A DNA stretch of 64,000 nucleotides from Burkholderia anthina (GCF_902498995.1 NZ_CABVLY010000022.1:1-64000); one strand, 5' to 3'. Shown: positions 36,641-45,010, counted from the first letter of the stretch. The notes: generated by a model from the sequence alone, not told the origin. Program-made: numbers and translations.

Positions 36641-36988
36641 TCAGCTCCCTGGACCCTGGCGATGCATCCAGCGCCATGCGGACCACAGACCGAACGCCGC
36701 GCCCAGCATCAGCAGCGGCGCGGAGAAGAACACGCCGGTATGAAAGTGCCGGTCGAGCCAATGCCCCAGCCATAACGCCAGCAAGGCCGGAATCACGATC
36801 ATCCAGCCAAGCATGCCGATCTGCCCGAGTCTGGCGCCCAGTGTCGGCTCCGGCACGTCGCGTGCCTGCCTGTCTCGCCGGACGGCGCGTTGCGCGGTCT
36901 CTTCGAGCACCGGTGCGTCGGGCTCCCGCGTTTTCGCCTCCGGCCCGGGCCGCGCAGGCGAATTCCTTCTTCGGGGCTTACCGCTCAT
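36641..36988 (-). CDS. atpQ: N-ATPase accessory protein AtpQ (AtpI/AtpZ-like)
   Basis: A 115-residue protein with a charged N-terminus (1-50) and two membrane helices (about 57-75 and 83-103). Between them lies LDRHFHTGVFFSAPLL. It belongs to the AtpI/AtpZ group, proposed to assist c-ring assembly or Mg2+ handling. Its position after atpC and before atpR is diagnostic of N-ATPase operons. It overlaps atpC by four bases. Confidence 0.87.
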   Translation of the reverse strand: MSGKPRRRNSPARPGPEAKTREPDAPVLEETAQRAVRRDRQARDVPEPTLGARLGQIGMLGWMIVIPALLALWLGHWLDRHFHTGVFFSAPLLMLGAAFGLWSAWRWMHRQGPGS

Positions 36989-37443
36989 GGCCGGCCCCCC
37001 TCGTTTGTCCCGTCCGCGCGTCCGGCCGCGTCCGCCGTGCCGGGGCGCAGATACTTCAGGATCTGCCGAATGGCCTGGGTATTGAGGCGCGTTTGCTCGA
37101 CCCGCACTCTACGCGCCGCATCGAGACGCGCCGCGCGCGTTTCACGGACGCGTGTTTCCAGCGTCTCGAGCGCATCGCCGAGTTCGCCGTCACGGCACGC
37201 GATACGGATGTCCTTGCCGTTGACGATCCGCAACACGCCGCCGCTTACCGCACAGAACCGGCGCGTGCCGTCTGCGGTGCGCCAACGCATGACACAGGGC
37301 GACAGCACGGTCAGAAAATCCGTATGCCCGGGCAGCACACCGAAACTGCCGGTTGCGTCCTCCGCACGGAAGGCGACGACCTCCGGCGTATCGACCAGCA
37401 TCCCGGCGGGCGTCGCGATGCTCAGATGAAGCACCGTGCTCAT
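36985..37443 (-). CDS. atpC: N-ATPase epsilon subunit
   Basis: A 152-residue epsilon subunit with the N-terminal beta-sandwich signature TGSFGVLPGHTDFLTVLSPCV near residue 32 (key part GVLPGHTDFLT) and a C-terminal helical region rich in arginine (about 90-135). It regulates ATP hydrolysis and links gamma to the ring. I chose ATG 37443 because it overlaps the atpD stop and begins the fold. Confidence 0.92.
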   Translation of the reverse strand: MSTVLHLSIATPAGMLVDTPEVVAFRAEDATGSFGVLPGHTDFLTVLSPCVMRWRTADGTRRFCAVSGGVLRIVNGKDIRIACRDGELGDALETLETRVRETRAARLDAARRVRVEQTRLNTQAIRQILKYLRPGTADAAGRADGTNEGGRP

Positions 37444-38870
37444 GATGTTGCCCGCTCCCGCTCGCGGGCTTCGTCGAGCGTCCCGATCATGTACAGCGAT
37501 TGTTCCCGCCATGCGTCGCATTCGCCGTCGAGAATGGCGCGGCATCCCGCGACGGTGTCGTCGACCGCGACCGAGCGGCCCGGCACCCCCGTGAACGCTT
37601 CGGTGACGGCGAACGGCTGGGTCAGAAACCGCTGCAGACGGCGGGCCCGGCCGACGATCAGGCGATCGTCCGCGCCCAGTTCCTCGATGCCGAGCAGCGA
37701 GATGACATCCTGCAGCTCGCGGTAGTGCTCGATCGTGCGCCGCACGTCGGTCGCGACCTGAACGTGTTCGGCGCCGACCACCAGCGGATCGAGCAGGATC
37801 GATGACGACGTGATCGGATCGATCGCCGGATACATGCCTTCGGCGGCCATCGTGCGCGACAGGACGACCATGCTGTCGACGTGCGCGGCGATGGTCGTGA
37901 CGGCAGGGTCCGTGAAATCGTCCGCCGGAACGTAGACGGCCTCGATCGCCGTGATCGAGACGCCGCCGACGGACACGATGCGCTCCTGCAACGCCGCCAC
38001 TTCGCTTGCCAGGGTCGGCTGATAGCCGACGCGTGACGGGAGCCGGCCGAGCAAGCCCGACACTTCGGCGCCGGCCTGGACGAAGCGGAATACGTTGTCC
38101 ATCAGGAGCAGCACGTTCTGGCGCTGTTCGTCGCGAAAGTGCTCGGCGACGGTCAGGGCCGTCAGCGGAACGCGCCAGCGGGCGCCCGGGGGTTCGTTCA
38201 TCTGGCCGTACACGAGCACGGTTTTCGGCAGCACACCGGAATGTTGCATGTCCATCAGCAGTTCATGGCCTTCTCGCGAGCGCTCCCCGACACCGGCGAA
38301 CACCGATATTCCGTTGTAGCGCTCGACCATCGCATGAATCAGCTCCATGACGAGCACGGTCTTGCCCACGCCGGCGCCGCCGAACATCGCCGCTTTGCCG
38401 CCCCGGGCGAGCGGGGCGAGGAGATCGACGACCTTGATGCCCGTCGCGAAGATGCCGGTTGCGCTGTCCTGTGAGGACAACGCCGGCGGCGGTTGATGGA
38501 TCGGCCGGCGCTGGACGTCGGCCGGCAGCGGTTGGCCCTGGTCGCCCGGCGCGCCCATCACGTCGATCAGGCGTCCGAGTACGGCGTTGCCGACCGGAAC
38601 CGAGATCGGCCGACAGGACGCCTGCGCCGGCGCGCCTCTCGGCAATCCGCTGGTCGACTGCATCGCCAGTGCGCGGACGGTCTGCTCATCGAGGTGGGCT
38701 TGTACTTCCGCAACGATCGCACTGCCGCTGTCGACTTCGATCGAGATCGCGGTGTCCACCGGCGGCAACGAGCCCGCCGCGAACGCGAGATCGACGACCG
38801 CGCCGCGCACCGCGACGACGCGTCCGGGAAGCTGCGGGCTGGAGACACTGCCGATCGATGCGGTGTTCAT
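37440..38870 (-). CDS. atpD: N-ATPase beta subunit
   Basis: A 476-residue catalytic beta subunit and first gene of the operon. The Walker A loop is GGAGVGKTVLV near residue 158; the catalytic GERSREGHEL is near 185, and IEELGADDRL near 390 corresponds to the DELSEEDR loop of standard beta subunits. ATG 38870 starts the beta-barrel domain; the frame is open to 38951 without similarity. A perfect FNR-type box lies 110 bases upstream with a well-placed -10 element, so transcription of the nine genes is probably induced at low oxygen. Confidence 0.95.
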   Translation of the reverse strand: MNTASIGSVSSPQLPGRVVAVRGAVVDLAFAAGSLPPVDTAISIEVDSGSAIVAEVQAHLDEQTVRALAMQSTSGLPRGAPAQASCRPISVPVGNAVLGRLIDVMGAPGDQGQPLPADVQRRPIHQPPPALSSQDSATGIFATGIKVVDLLAPLARGGKAAMFGGAGVGKTVLVMELIHAMVERYNGISVFAGVGERSREGHELLMDMQHSGVLPKTVLVYGQMNEPPGARWRVPLTALTVAEHFRDEQRQNVLLLMDNVFRFVQAGAEVSGLLGRLPSRVGYQPTLASEVAALQERIVSVGGVSITAIEAVYVPADDFTDPAVTTIAAHVDSMVVLSRTMAAEGMYPAIDPITSSSILLDPLVVGAEHVQVATDVRRTIEHYRELQDVISLLGIEELGADDRLIVGRARRLQRFLTQPFAVTEAFTGVPGRSVAVDDTVAGCRAILDGECDAWREQSLYMIGTLDEARERERATS

Positions 38871-38951
38871 CGGTTGTTGTCGGTGTTGGAGGGCGCCCGT
38901 GCACGGGTCGGTGCAGTCCGGAGCCGGGTCGCGGGAAAAGGCCACGGCCAA

Positions 38952-38957
38952 TTTTTA
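38952..38957 (-). promoter_or_regulatory. -10 element of the N-ATPase operon
   Basis: TAAAAA on the minus strand. Its centre is 32 bases from the centre of the FNR box at 38980-38993, the exact geometry of a class II FNR-activated promoter (box at -41.5). Confidence 0.65.
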
Positions 38958-38979
38958 CTGCGGCGCATCCTGTCGACGA

Positions 38980-38993
38980 TTGATCGTGATCAA
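38980..38993 (-). promoter_or_regulatory. FNR box upstream of the N-ATPase operon
   Basis: TTGAT-CGTG-ATCAA, a perfect palindrome and full match to the FNR/Anr consensus. Expected start of transcription is near 38945, giving a leader of about 75 bases before atpD. Confidence 0.85.
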
Positions 38994-39035
38994 GGAGCGT
39001 GTCGGCGGGCCGGCCGGGAGGCGGGGATGCGGACG

Positions 39036-39059
39036 GTCACGCCGGCATGCCGGCGTGAC
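39036..39059. repeat. Perfect 24-bp palindrome
   Basis: Both strands read identically, beginning GTCACGCCGGC and ending GCCGGCGTGAC with AT in the centre. It could form a tight stem in RNA or bind a dimeric protein. It lies between the FNR box and the lipoprotein gene. Confidence 0.8.
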
Positions 39060-39239
39060 TCGGCAATCGGCGCGCGATTGACGCAGGACAACCGCATTCG
39101 GCAGGCCGGCGATACAGTCGATTCGGACGCTTGCGCAACGCGGGCGGCACGGGTCGTCACGACATGGCCGAAACGACGTCGGGCACGATCGTGCTGCCGG
39201 GATTGCAGGCGGACCTCATGGCTCTGCGAGGCATTGGCG

Positions 39240-39716
39240 ATGAAACAACGGGTGTTGGCTGCGAGCGCCCTGCTCGTGCTGGGGGCGTGTGCCGGAGTCG
39301 GGCAGGGCGCGGCATTCAGGTCGACTGAAACGCGCTTGCTCGCGGCACGGCAGGCTGCTGCGCTGCAGTGTTCGACGCCATCCGAATGCGACCGTGCGTG
39401 GAATTTCGCACGACGCTACGTCGAAGCGCATTCGTCGACCCGCATCACGCGCTTCGGTGCGGACCGGATCGAAACCGCACAACCGTATCTCGCCGGGGAA
39501 GTCTATCTGTGGGCGTCTCGCGTGGCGTCGGGCGACGGCGGCGCGGTGATCCGGCTCAAGGCCATGTGCAAGGGCATGTATGACAGCGATGGCGGCCCGG
39601 GCTGGCAATACGATGCGTGCGCGATGAAAATCATCGAGATCGAACGAGGCTTCCAGTCGTATGGGAAGCCGCCGCATGCACCGGAAACGCCGACGCAACC
39701 GGTCGAGCCTCGATAA
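39240..39716 (+). CDS. Putative lipoprotein of unknown function
   Basis: A 158-residue exported protein. MKQRVLAASALLVLGAC is a lipoprotein signal with lipobox LGAC (C17). The mature part holds four further cysteines (in ALQCSTPSECDRAW, KAMCKGMY and YDACAMK), likely two disulfides, and ends in a proline-rich tail. I do not recognise the family beyond a Burkholderia-type hypothetical lipoprotein. Poor Shine-Dalgarno (TGGCG before ATG). It precedes the first universal stress gene. Confidence 0.75.
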   Translation: MKQRVLAASALLVLGACAGVGQGAAFRSTETRLLAARQAAALQCSTPSECDRAWNFARRYVEAHSSTRITRFGADRIETAQPYLAGEVYLWASRVASGDGGAVIRLKAMCKGMYDSDGGPGWQYDACAMKIIEIERGFQSYGKPPHAPETPTQPVEPR

Positions 39717-39767
39717 CCCGGCGCTCTCGTCTCGCCCCAGGGCCGGTTTCATGGCGTTTTCAAACCA

Positions 39768-39781
39768 TTGACTTCCGTCAA
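39768..39781 (+). promoter_or_regulatory. FNR box upstream of the first USP gene
   Basis: TTGAC-TTCC-GTCAA, palindromic arms. A weak -10-like TGATGA lies at 39805-39810, about 33 bases from the centre. The gene starts at 39860. Confidence 0.7.
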
Positions 39782-39859
39782 CGCCGGTTTCCCGCGTGCG
39801 CCGATGATGAAAACATATCCGGACGCCGCCGGCGCGTCGGATCATCCAGCGAGGTCGGT

Positions 39860-40333
39860 ATGTACACGAACATCATGGTCGCCGTGGACGGCAGTCCTTC
39901 ATCGAACCGGGCGCTCGACGAAGGCTTGAAGATGGCCGGATCGTGCGGCGCGCGCCTGTTCGCCGTTTTCGTCGTCGACAAGTCGTTGCTGATCACGTAT
40001 GCCGGGCGACTGGACCCGGACGCGCTGCTCGACGAAGTCCGGCGGGACGGCGCGGCGGTTCTGCGAAACGCGGAACGAACCATCTCGCATGCGGCAGTCA
40101 ACGGCGAGACGGAAATCGTCGAAACCGAACTCGGTCAGGATATCGCCGAGCGGCTGCAGCGCTATGTCGCGGAGCGTTCGATCGATCTGGCCGTGATCGG
40201 AACGCACGGACGACGCGGTGTGCGGCGGCTGCTCCTCGGCAGTGTCGCCGAACGCTTCCTGCGCGGATCGAGTTGTCCGGTACTGCTCGTGCGCAGTCAC
40301 GATGCCGCGCCTGCCGCCGTGGCGGCGGCCTAG
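39860..40333 (+). CDS. Universal stress protein, single domain
   Basis: A 157-residue UspA-fold protein beginning MYTNIMVAVDGSPSSNRAL. The ATP-binding pattern G-x2-G-x9-G-S is intact in GTHGRRGVRRLLLGSVAERF near 118, so it is of the ATP-binding class. USPs help survival in growth arrest and anoxia. It is preceded by an FNR box and followed after 23 bases by a DUF1488 gene. Confidence 0.93.
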   Translation: MYTNIMVAVDGSPSSNRALDEGLKMAGSCGARLFAVFVVDKSLLITYAGRLDPDALLDEVRRDGAAVLRNAERTISHAAVNGETEIVETELGQDIAERLQRYVAERSIDLAVIGTHGRRGVRRLLLGSVAERFLRGSSCPVLLVRSHDAAPAAVAAA

Positions 40334-40356
40334 CGTCGCGCCGCAGGGTGACCGTC

Positions 40357-40632
40357 ATGCAGATATCCTTTCCCGTCGAACAGCCGACGTACTGCGGCCT
40401 GGACCTGGCGCTGGCCTTTCCGGCGCTCGTCGAAGGCCGCCGCGTGCGATGCGCGATCACCGCGGAGGCGCTGGAAGACCACTTCCGCGCGGCGTCGCCC
40501 CGCGAGCAGGATCTCGTCGACGCCTTTGCACGACATCGTCCCTCCATCGAGCGGGCGGCACGCTGCCTGCTCGAGGAAGTCGGCGGGCGGCCGATCCTGC
40601 TTCATAGCGGCTATTTCCGGTTCTGTACGTAA
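40357..40632 (+). CDS. DUF1488 family protein
   Basis: A 91-residue protein that begins MQISFPVEQPTYCGLDLALAFPA and has the DUF1488 pattern: an N-terminal beta part with V-R-C-A-I-T-A-E-A-L-E-D-H-F and the ending RPILLHSGYF. Its function is unknown. It is co-transcribed with the preceding stress protein. In Burkholderia such genes are found beside stress loci. Confidence 0.8.
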   Translation: MQISFPVEQPTYCGLDLALAFPALVEGRRVRCAITAEALEDHFRAASPREQDLVDAFARHRPSIERAARCLLEEVGGRPILLHSGYFRFCT

Positions 40633-40645
40633 TCGGCCGCCGCTT

Positions 40646-40659
40646 TTGACCCGCATCAA
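40646..40659 (+). promoter_or_regulatory. FNR box upstream of hsp20
   Basis: TTGAC-CCGC-ATCAA. TACGCT at 40681-40686 is centred 31 bases downstream, a fitting -10. The gene starts at 40811, leaving a leader of about 115 bases. Confidence 0.75.
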
Positions 40660-40810
40660 GCACGTGCCGGTGCGGGCAGGTACGCTGGAGTTCGAAAGAT
40701 CATTCGTCCCTTGCGCGGCATGCGGTGCCGCGCCATCCGGCCTTCATTGCGGCCCATGCTGTCGGGACGAAAGCGGCGGTCGCATGTCATCTGTATGAGG
40801 AGTGCGAATC

Positions 40811-41245
40811 ATGAGCAACATGACGCGTTACGACCCGTTTTCGATCGAACCCGTGTCCGACCTGTTTCAGGGGTTGTTCAGGCCGCTGCGCGGCATGGCG
40901 CTGGCCGACCAGCCCGATCTCGCGTCGATGAAGATCGACGTGACGGAAAGTGACGACGCCTACAAGGTCAATGCGGAATTGCCCGGCGTCGCGAAGGAGG
41001 ACATCGACATCGAAGTCAAGGGCTCGACCGTATCGATCAACGCAAAGGTCGAGCGCAACCGCGAACAGAAGGACGGCGAGCGGGTGATTCGGCGCGAACG
41101 CTACAGCGGTGCGATCAGCCGGTCGTTTTCCCTTTCCGCCGAAATCGACGACGCGAACGCGACGGCGACCTATCTGGACGGCGTGCTGTCGCTGACATTG
41201 CCGAAGAAGGCGCCGGTCGGGCAGAAGAAGCTGGCGATCAATTGA
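40811..41245 (+). CDS. Hsp20 small heat-shock protein
   Basis: A 144-residue alpha-crystallin-domain chaperone. The core runs from residue 40 (MKIDVTESDDAYKVNAELPG) to 135, with the typical A-x-x-x-x-G-V-L motif as TYLDGVLSLTLPKK and a short C-terminal anchor. It holds unfolding proteins without ATP, which suits energy-poor anoxic cells. GAGGAGTG at 40797-40804 favours ATG 40811 over the upstream GTG at 40802. Confidence 0.95.
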   Translation: MSNMTRYDPFSIEPVSDLFQGLFRPLRGMALADQPDLASMKIDVTESDDAYKVNAELPGVAKEDIDIEVKGSTVSINAKVERNREQKDGERVIRRERYSGAISRSFSLSAEIDDANATATYLDGVLSLTLPKKAPVGQKKLAIN

Positions 41246-41260
41246 GCGGATGACGGGCAG

Positions 41261-41327
41261 CGGGCGATGCAGGCACGCATCGCCCGTCGGGAGGAGCCGG
41301 CGCGCGGAGCGATCCGCGCGCCGTTTT
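41261..41327 (+). terminator. Two hairpins, second with T-tract, after hsp20
   Basis: CGGGCGATGC/GCATCGCCCG (41261-41270, 41277-41286) is followed by GGCGCGCGGA/TCCGCGCGCC (41299-41308, 41313-41322) and then GTTTT. The second is a good intrinsic terminator for hsp20 and also faces the convergent nitroreductase gene. Confidence 0.8.
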
Positions 41328-41350
41328 CATGGATGCCGACGCGGGTTCGC

Positions 41351-42016
41351 TCACGCGTGCGGTGCCGTAGTACCGGCCCGATAGCCGACCGTCTGGGCGA
41401 GGATCGGCAACTCGTCCTCGTTCAGTCGCAGCGCGTCGGCGAGCGCACGGTGATTGATCCAGCCGCGCACGACGGTGCCGAGGCCGGCCGCCGCGCAGTA
41501 CAGCGACACGTTCTGCGCGATGGCGCCGGCCGCGATGGCAGAGAACACGTCGCGCTGTTGCTGCGGCATGTCGAGTATCGCGGCCGTCCGGACGACGTAG
41601 ACGAGATCCAGCGGGGCGCGTCCGACGAAGTCCTGATAGCCGGTCAGGTTGCGCGCATCGACCGCATGCTTGAGCACGAGCCGATGCGCGGCTGCGTCGT
41701 ATCGGTAGACCCCGTACGGCAGCGCGACGTAGAGGTCGATTTCATTGAATGCGTGCGCGGACGGCGCGGTGCGACCGCCGCTCGCCGGCCGGTTGATGCC
41801 GTCCGCCGCCCACAGCATCGTGCCGAGCGTCGCGGGCGGGAGCGGCGTGGCGGCGAATTCGCGGGAGCTCGTGCGGCTCGCGAGCGCGGCCATCAGCGAC
41901 ACGTCGCTGTCGAGCATCGGGCGCGGCAAGTCGACGATCGCCGGCGACTCGCCCTGGGGCGACGCCGGCTGCGCCGCGGGCGCCGGCGAATAGGCCAGCA
42001 ATTGCTGTTCGGTCAT
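41351..42016 (-). CDS. SagB/ThcOx-type nitroreductase family protein
   Basis: A 221-residue FMN-dependent oxidoreductase of the SagB/ThcOx subgroup. RTSSREFAATPLPPATLGTMLWAADG near 48 (key part RTSSREF) is the FMN-phosphate region; GGRTAPSAHAFNEIDLYV near 80 and the later NVSLYCAAAGLGTVVRGW complete the fold. In peptide-toxin clusters SagB oxidises azolines, but no precursor peptide or cyclodehydratase is near, so here it is probably a stand-alone flavoenzyme. It has its own FNR box with a TATCGT -10 on the divergent side. Confidence 0.87.
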   Translation of the reverse strand: MTEQQLLAYSPAPAAQPASPQGESPAIVDLPRPMLDSDVSLMAALASRTSSREFAATPLPPATLGTMLWAADGINRPASGGRTAPSAHAFNEIDLYVALPYGVYRYDAAAHRLVLKHAVDARNLTGYQDFVGRAPLDLVYVVRTAAILDMPQQQRDVFSAIAAGAIAQNVSLYCAAAGLGTVVRGWINHRALADALRLNEDELPILAQTVGYRAGTTAPHA

Positions 42017-42100
42017 GCGAGTCTCCTTGAAGCGTGGTTGCGCGTGCCTGGAACGTCGCGCATCGGCGATCTCACGATAGGACGGTCGCGCCGCATCGGG

Positions 42101-42114
42101 TTGACCTTCGTCAA
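42101..42114 (-). promoter_or_regulatory. FNR box for the SagB-type nitroreductase
   Basis: TTGAC-CTTC-GTCAA on the plus strand. On the minus strand TATCGT (42079-42074) is centred 31 bases from the box centre, a strong -10. Gene start is at 42016. Confidence 0.75.
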
Positions 42115-42156
42115 GCGACGCATCGACTGGCGGTGCGGGACGGCGCGAGGCATCCG

Positions 42157-42170
42157 TTGACCTGTATCAG
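42157..42170 (+). promoter_or_regulatory. FNR box for the BON-domain gene
   Basis: TTGAC-CTGT-ATCAG, one mismatch in the right arm. A weak -10-like CAATCT (42193-42198) is centred 32 bases downstream. Gene start is at 42247. Its twin at 42101 serves the divergent gene. Confidence 0.65.
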
Positions 42171-42246
42171 CGGGCCGGGGCCGCGCGTGTGCCAATCTGG
42201 CTGCGTGCGGCGAACAGGCACGCCGCGGCTCACAGGAGAGCAGACG

Positions 42247-42897
42247 ATGAAAACCGACAAGCAGTTGAAGCAGGACGTTCAGGAAGAACTGGAATCCGAC
42301 CCGTCGATCGATGCGACGCGTATCGGCGTCGAGGTGGCCGACCGGATCGTGACGCTGTCGGGTCACCCGCCGAGCTATGCGGAGAAGCTGGCGATCGAGC
42401 GCGCGGCGAACCGCGTGTCCGGCGTCAAGGCACTCGTCGTCGACATGACCGTGCATCTGCCGGACGACGACGTGCGTACCGACGAGGACATCGCGAAAGC
42501 CGTGCGTTCGGTGCTGCACTGGACGGTCGGCCTGCACGACGACGCGGTCAAGGTGCAGGTCGAACGCGGCTGGATCACGCTGTCCGGCAAGGTCGACTGG
42601 GCGTACCAGAGCCACCTCGCCGTGCGCGCGATCTCGCAGATGCGCAGCGTGACGGGCGTGACCGACCACATCGCGGTACAGGGGGCGGTCGGTGCGGACG
42701 ACATCGGCGGCAACATCAAGCGCGCGATCATGCGTCACGCGGAGCGCGAGGCGAAGCACATCGCGATCGACGTGCGCGACGGCACGGTGCGGCTGTCCGG
42801 CAAGGTCGGCTCGTTTTCCGAGCGCAAGGCCGTGCGCGGCGCCGCGTGGTCCGCGCGAGGCGTGCGTGCCGTCGTCGACGACCTGGTGGTCGAGTAA
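42247..42897 (+). CDS. Triple BON-domain protein
   Basis: A 216-residue protein made almost entirely of three BON domains (about 5-70, 77-145 and 150-216), each with the pattern D..I...V...A......I.V.V..G.V.LSG.V, visible as RIVTLSGHPPSYAEK, GWITLSGKVDWAYQ and GTVRLSGKVGSFSE. It has no signal peptide, unlike OsmY. BON proteins bind phospholipid or other surfaces under stress. The following 79-residue gene lies 55 bases downstream. Confidence 0.9.
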   Translation: MKTDKQLKQDVQEELESDPSIDATRIGVEVADRIVTLSGHPPSYAEKLAIERAANRVSGVKALVVDMTVHLPDDDVRTDEDIAKAVRSVLHWTVGLHDDAVKVQVERGWITLSGKVDWAYQSHLAVRAISQMRSVTGVTDHIAVQGAVGADDIGGNIKRAIMRHAEREAKHIAIDVRDGTVRLSGKVGSFSERKAVRGAAWSARGVRAVVDDLVVE

Positions 42898-42952
42898 ATC
42901 CCGCAGGCGGCCGGCGCAGGCGTGGCCCGCGGAGATCCAGGAGGGCGGTCGG

Positions 42953-43192
42953 ATGACACTTTCAGGCGAACTTCACGAAGCGGACTGGTCGGTCGCGATC
43001 GAGACGATCGCGGCCGAATCGGGCGGCTTCCGCTGCCGGATCCACATCACGCTCACGTCGCCGGATGGCGTGTGCGAGCGCACATTCGAGCACAGCCGGA
43101 CCCATGCGACCGAGCGCGACGCCGCCGTCGACGGGCTGCGGGCCGGCATGACATGGATCGAGATGCGGAAGTCGAACACCTTTACCGACTGA
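42953..43192 (+). CDS. Small hypothetical protein
   Basis: A 79-residue acidic protein (MTLSGELHEADWSVAIETIA) with a likely beta-strand core GGFRCRIHITLTSPDGVCER and a terminal helix DAAVDGLRAGMTWIEMR. No family is recognised. The start follows CAGGAGGGCGGTCGG. It probably shares the BON gene's low-oxygen promoter. A 9-bp hairpin at 43202-43223 (CGCTGCGGC/GCCGCAGCG) follows. Confidence 0.75.
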   Translation: MTLSGELHEADWSVAIETIAAESGGFRCRIHITLTSPDGVCERTFEHSRTHATERDAAVDGLRAGMTWIEMRKSNTFTD

Positions 43193-43240
43193 ACCGTCGC
43201 GCGCTGCGGCGAGCGCCGCAGCGACGCGTGCTCCGCTCTT

Positions 43241-45010
43241 CTACCTCGGCTTGTGCGACACGCGCCGGCGCGGGGCACGCTTTCTTTTGCAGGCACGCGT
43301 ACGGCGACCCGGATGTCGGCCCGGCCGCCGAACGTGATGGGCCACGGCATCGGTCACGGTCGGAAAGAAACTGCCGGGCCCGAACACGTCGAACAGGCCG
43401 TATGCGCGCAGCCGATCCTTCACCGGCCCCTTCATTTCCGCGAAATTCACCGCGATGCCGCGCGCCCGGAGTTCCGCGTGCAGTGCCACGAGCCGGTCCG
43501 CCGCGCTGACGTCGATGTCGGTGACGGGTTCGGCCGCGACGACGATGCGCGTGACCGGGCCCGCCGATCGCGCGATCGCCGCGCGCAGATGCTCGCAGAA
43601 GATCTCGACGTTCGCGTAGAAGAGCGGGGCATCCCAGCGGAACAGCACGAGTCCGGGCGTTTGCGCTGCGTCCGGATGCCGTGCGATGTCGTGATAGCCG
43701 CGCACGCCCGTCAGCCGGCCCAGCACCGCGTCGTACGGATGCCAGGCCCGCCAGACGAACGACAGCAGCGACAGCGCGCTGGCGAGCAGGATGCCGGGTA
43801 CGACGCCCATGCCGATCACGCCGGCGAAACACAGCACCGAGATCAGGCATTCTCCGCGGCGCATCCGGTACAACCGCACGACGCTGCGGACGTCGGCGAT
43901 GCCGAACGCCGCATAGATCACGACAGCGGCCAGTGCCGTGCGCGGGACGAACGTCAGCAACGCCGGCGCGGCCATGAGCAGCATCGCGATGCACGCGGCC
44001 GCGACGAGATTCGTGACCTGGCTTTGCGCGCCGGCCGCGATCGCGACCGGCGTGCGGGACGCGCTGCTGCTGACCGCGCAGCCCTGCGTCACGCCGGCGA
44101 GCAGGTTGGCCGCGCCCAGCGCGATCAGCTCCTGGTTGCGGTTCGGCGTATCGCCCGCACGCGCGGAAAGCGCGCGCGACAGCATGCTGATGTCGGCGAA
44201 CGACACCAGCGCCACGGCGATCGCGCCGGACGCGAGAGCGCTCGCGTCGGCCAGCGAAACGACCGGCAGGCGCGGGACGGGCATGCCGGCCGGCAACGCG
44301 CCGACCGTCGCGATCCCGTGCCAGGGTGCCAGGCGGGCGACGAGCGTTGCCGCCAGCACGGCGATCAATACGCCGGGCCAGCGCGGTGCCGCGCGTTTGA
44401 TCAGGAAGATCGCCGCAAGGACGGCGATGCCGAGCACGCCGGCAGCCGTGGAAAAACGGCCGTTGACGAGCGCCTGCGCGATGTGCGGCACGCTGGAAAG
44501 CACGTCGCTCCCCGACACCTGCATGCCGAGCAGTTCGGGCAGCCGCCCGAGCGCGAGCGCGATGGCGATGCCGTTCAGGTAACCGTACTGGATCGGGCGC
44601 GACAGCAGATCGGTGACGAAGCCGAGGCCGAGCGCGCCGAGCAGGATGCAGATCGCGCCGGCAGACAGCGCCAACGCGCCGGAAAGCGCGATCGCGTGCT
44701 GCGGATCATGGCCGGCGAGCGGGACGACGGCGCCCGCGATCAGTGCCGCCAGCGCGGAATCCGGGCCGAGGACGAGAACCCGGCTCGGACCGAGCAGCGC
44801 ATACGCGAGCAACGCGGCGATCGACGCATAGAGCCCCGTGATGGCGGGCAATCCGGCCGCCTGCGCGTAGCTCATGCCGACCGGCACCAGGACGGCGGAA
44901 AGCGCGATCCCCGCGGACAGGTCGCGCGAAAGCCACTCGCGCCGGTAGTTCGCGAGCAGCGTCACGCCGGGGAGCATGCGGGCGATCCGTCCGGACGGGG
45001 CGCGATTCAT
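43241..45010 (-). CDS. SulP-family anion transporter with STAS domain
   Basis: A 589-residue SulP protein: ten or more membrane helices (about 28-420), with VPVGMSYAQAAGLPAITGLYAS near 42 (family signature VPQGMAYA..AGLPP..GLY) and a cytoplasmic STAS domain (about 455-560, FYANVEIFCEHLRAAI then VTDIDVSAADRLVAL). SulP proteins carry sulfate, bicarbonate or dicarboxylates; which one cannot be told. The C-terminus is a basic tail. It converges on the 79-residue gene. Confidence 0.92.
   Translation of the reverse strand: MNRAPSGRIARMLPGVTLLANYRREWLSRDLSAGIALSAVLVPVGMSYAQAAGLPAITGLYASIAALLAYALLGPSRVLVLGPDSALAALIAGAVVPLAGHDPQHAIALSGALALSAGAICILLGALGLGFVTDLLSRPIQYGYLNGIAIALALGRLPELLGMQVSGSDVLSSVPHIAQALVNGRFSTAAGVLGIAVLAAIFLIKRAAPRWPGVLIAVLAATLVARLAPWHGIATVGALPAGMPVPRLPVVSLADASALASGAIAVALVSFADISMLSRALSARAGDTPNRNQELIALGAANLLAGVTQGCAVSSSASRTPVAIAAGAQSQVTNLVAAACIAMLLMAAPALLTFVPRTALAAVVIYAAFGIADVRSVVRLYRMRRGECLISVLCFAGVIGMGVVPGILLASALSLLSFVWRAWHPYDAVLGRLTGVRGYHDIARHPDAAQTPGLVLFRWDAPLFYANVEIFCEHLRAAIARSAGPVTRIVVAAEPVTDIDVSAADRLVALHAELRARGIAVNFAEMKGPVKDRLRAYGLFDVFGPGSFFPTVTDAVAHHVRRPGRHPGRRTRACKRKRAPRRRVSHKPR

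Larger units (their letters stand above)
38871..39239. other. Divergent intergenic region atpD / lipoprotein
   Basis: 369 bases holding the FNR box and -10 element for atpD and a perfect 24-bp palindrome at 39036-39059. No ORF is supported. The lipoprotein gene shows no obvious promoter of its own. Confidence 0.6.

Noticed and set aside
41351..42016. An azol(in)e peptide (thiazole/oxazole) toxin cluster around the SagB-like gene
   Set aside because: No precursor peptide, SagC/SagD-like cyclodehydratase or export gene is present in the neighbourhood.
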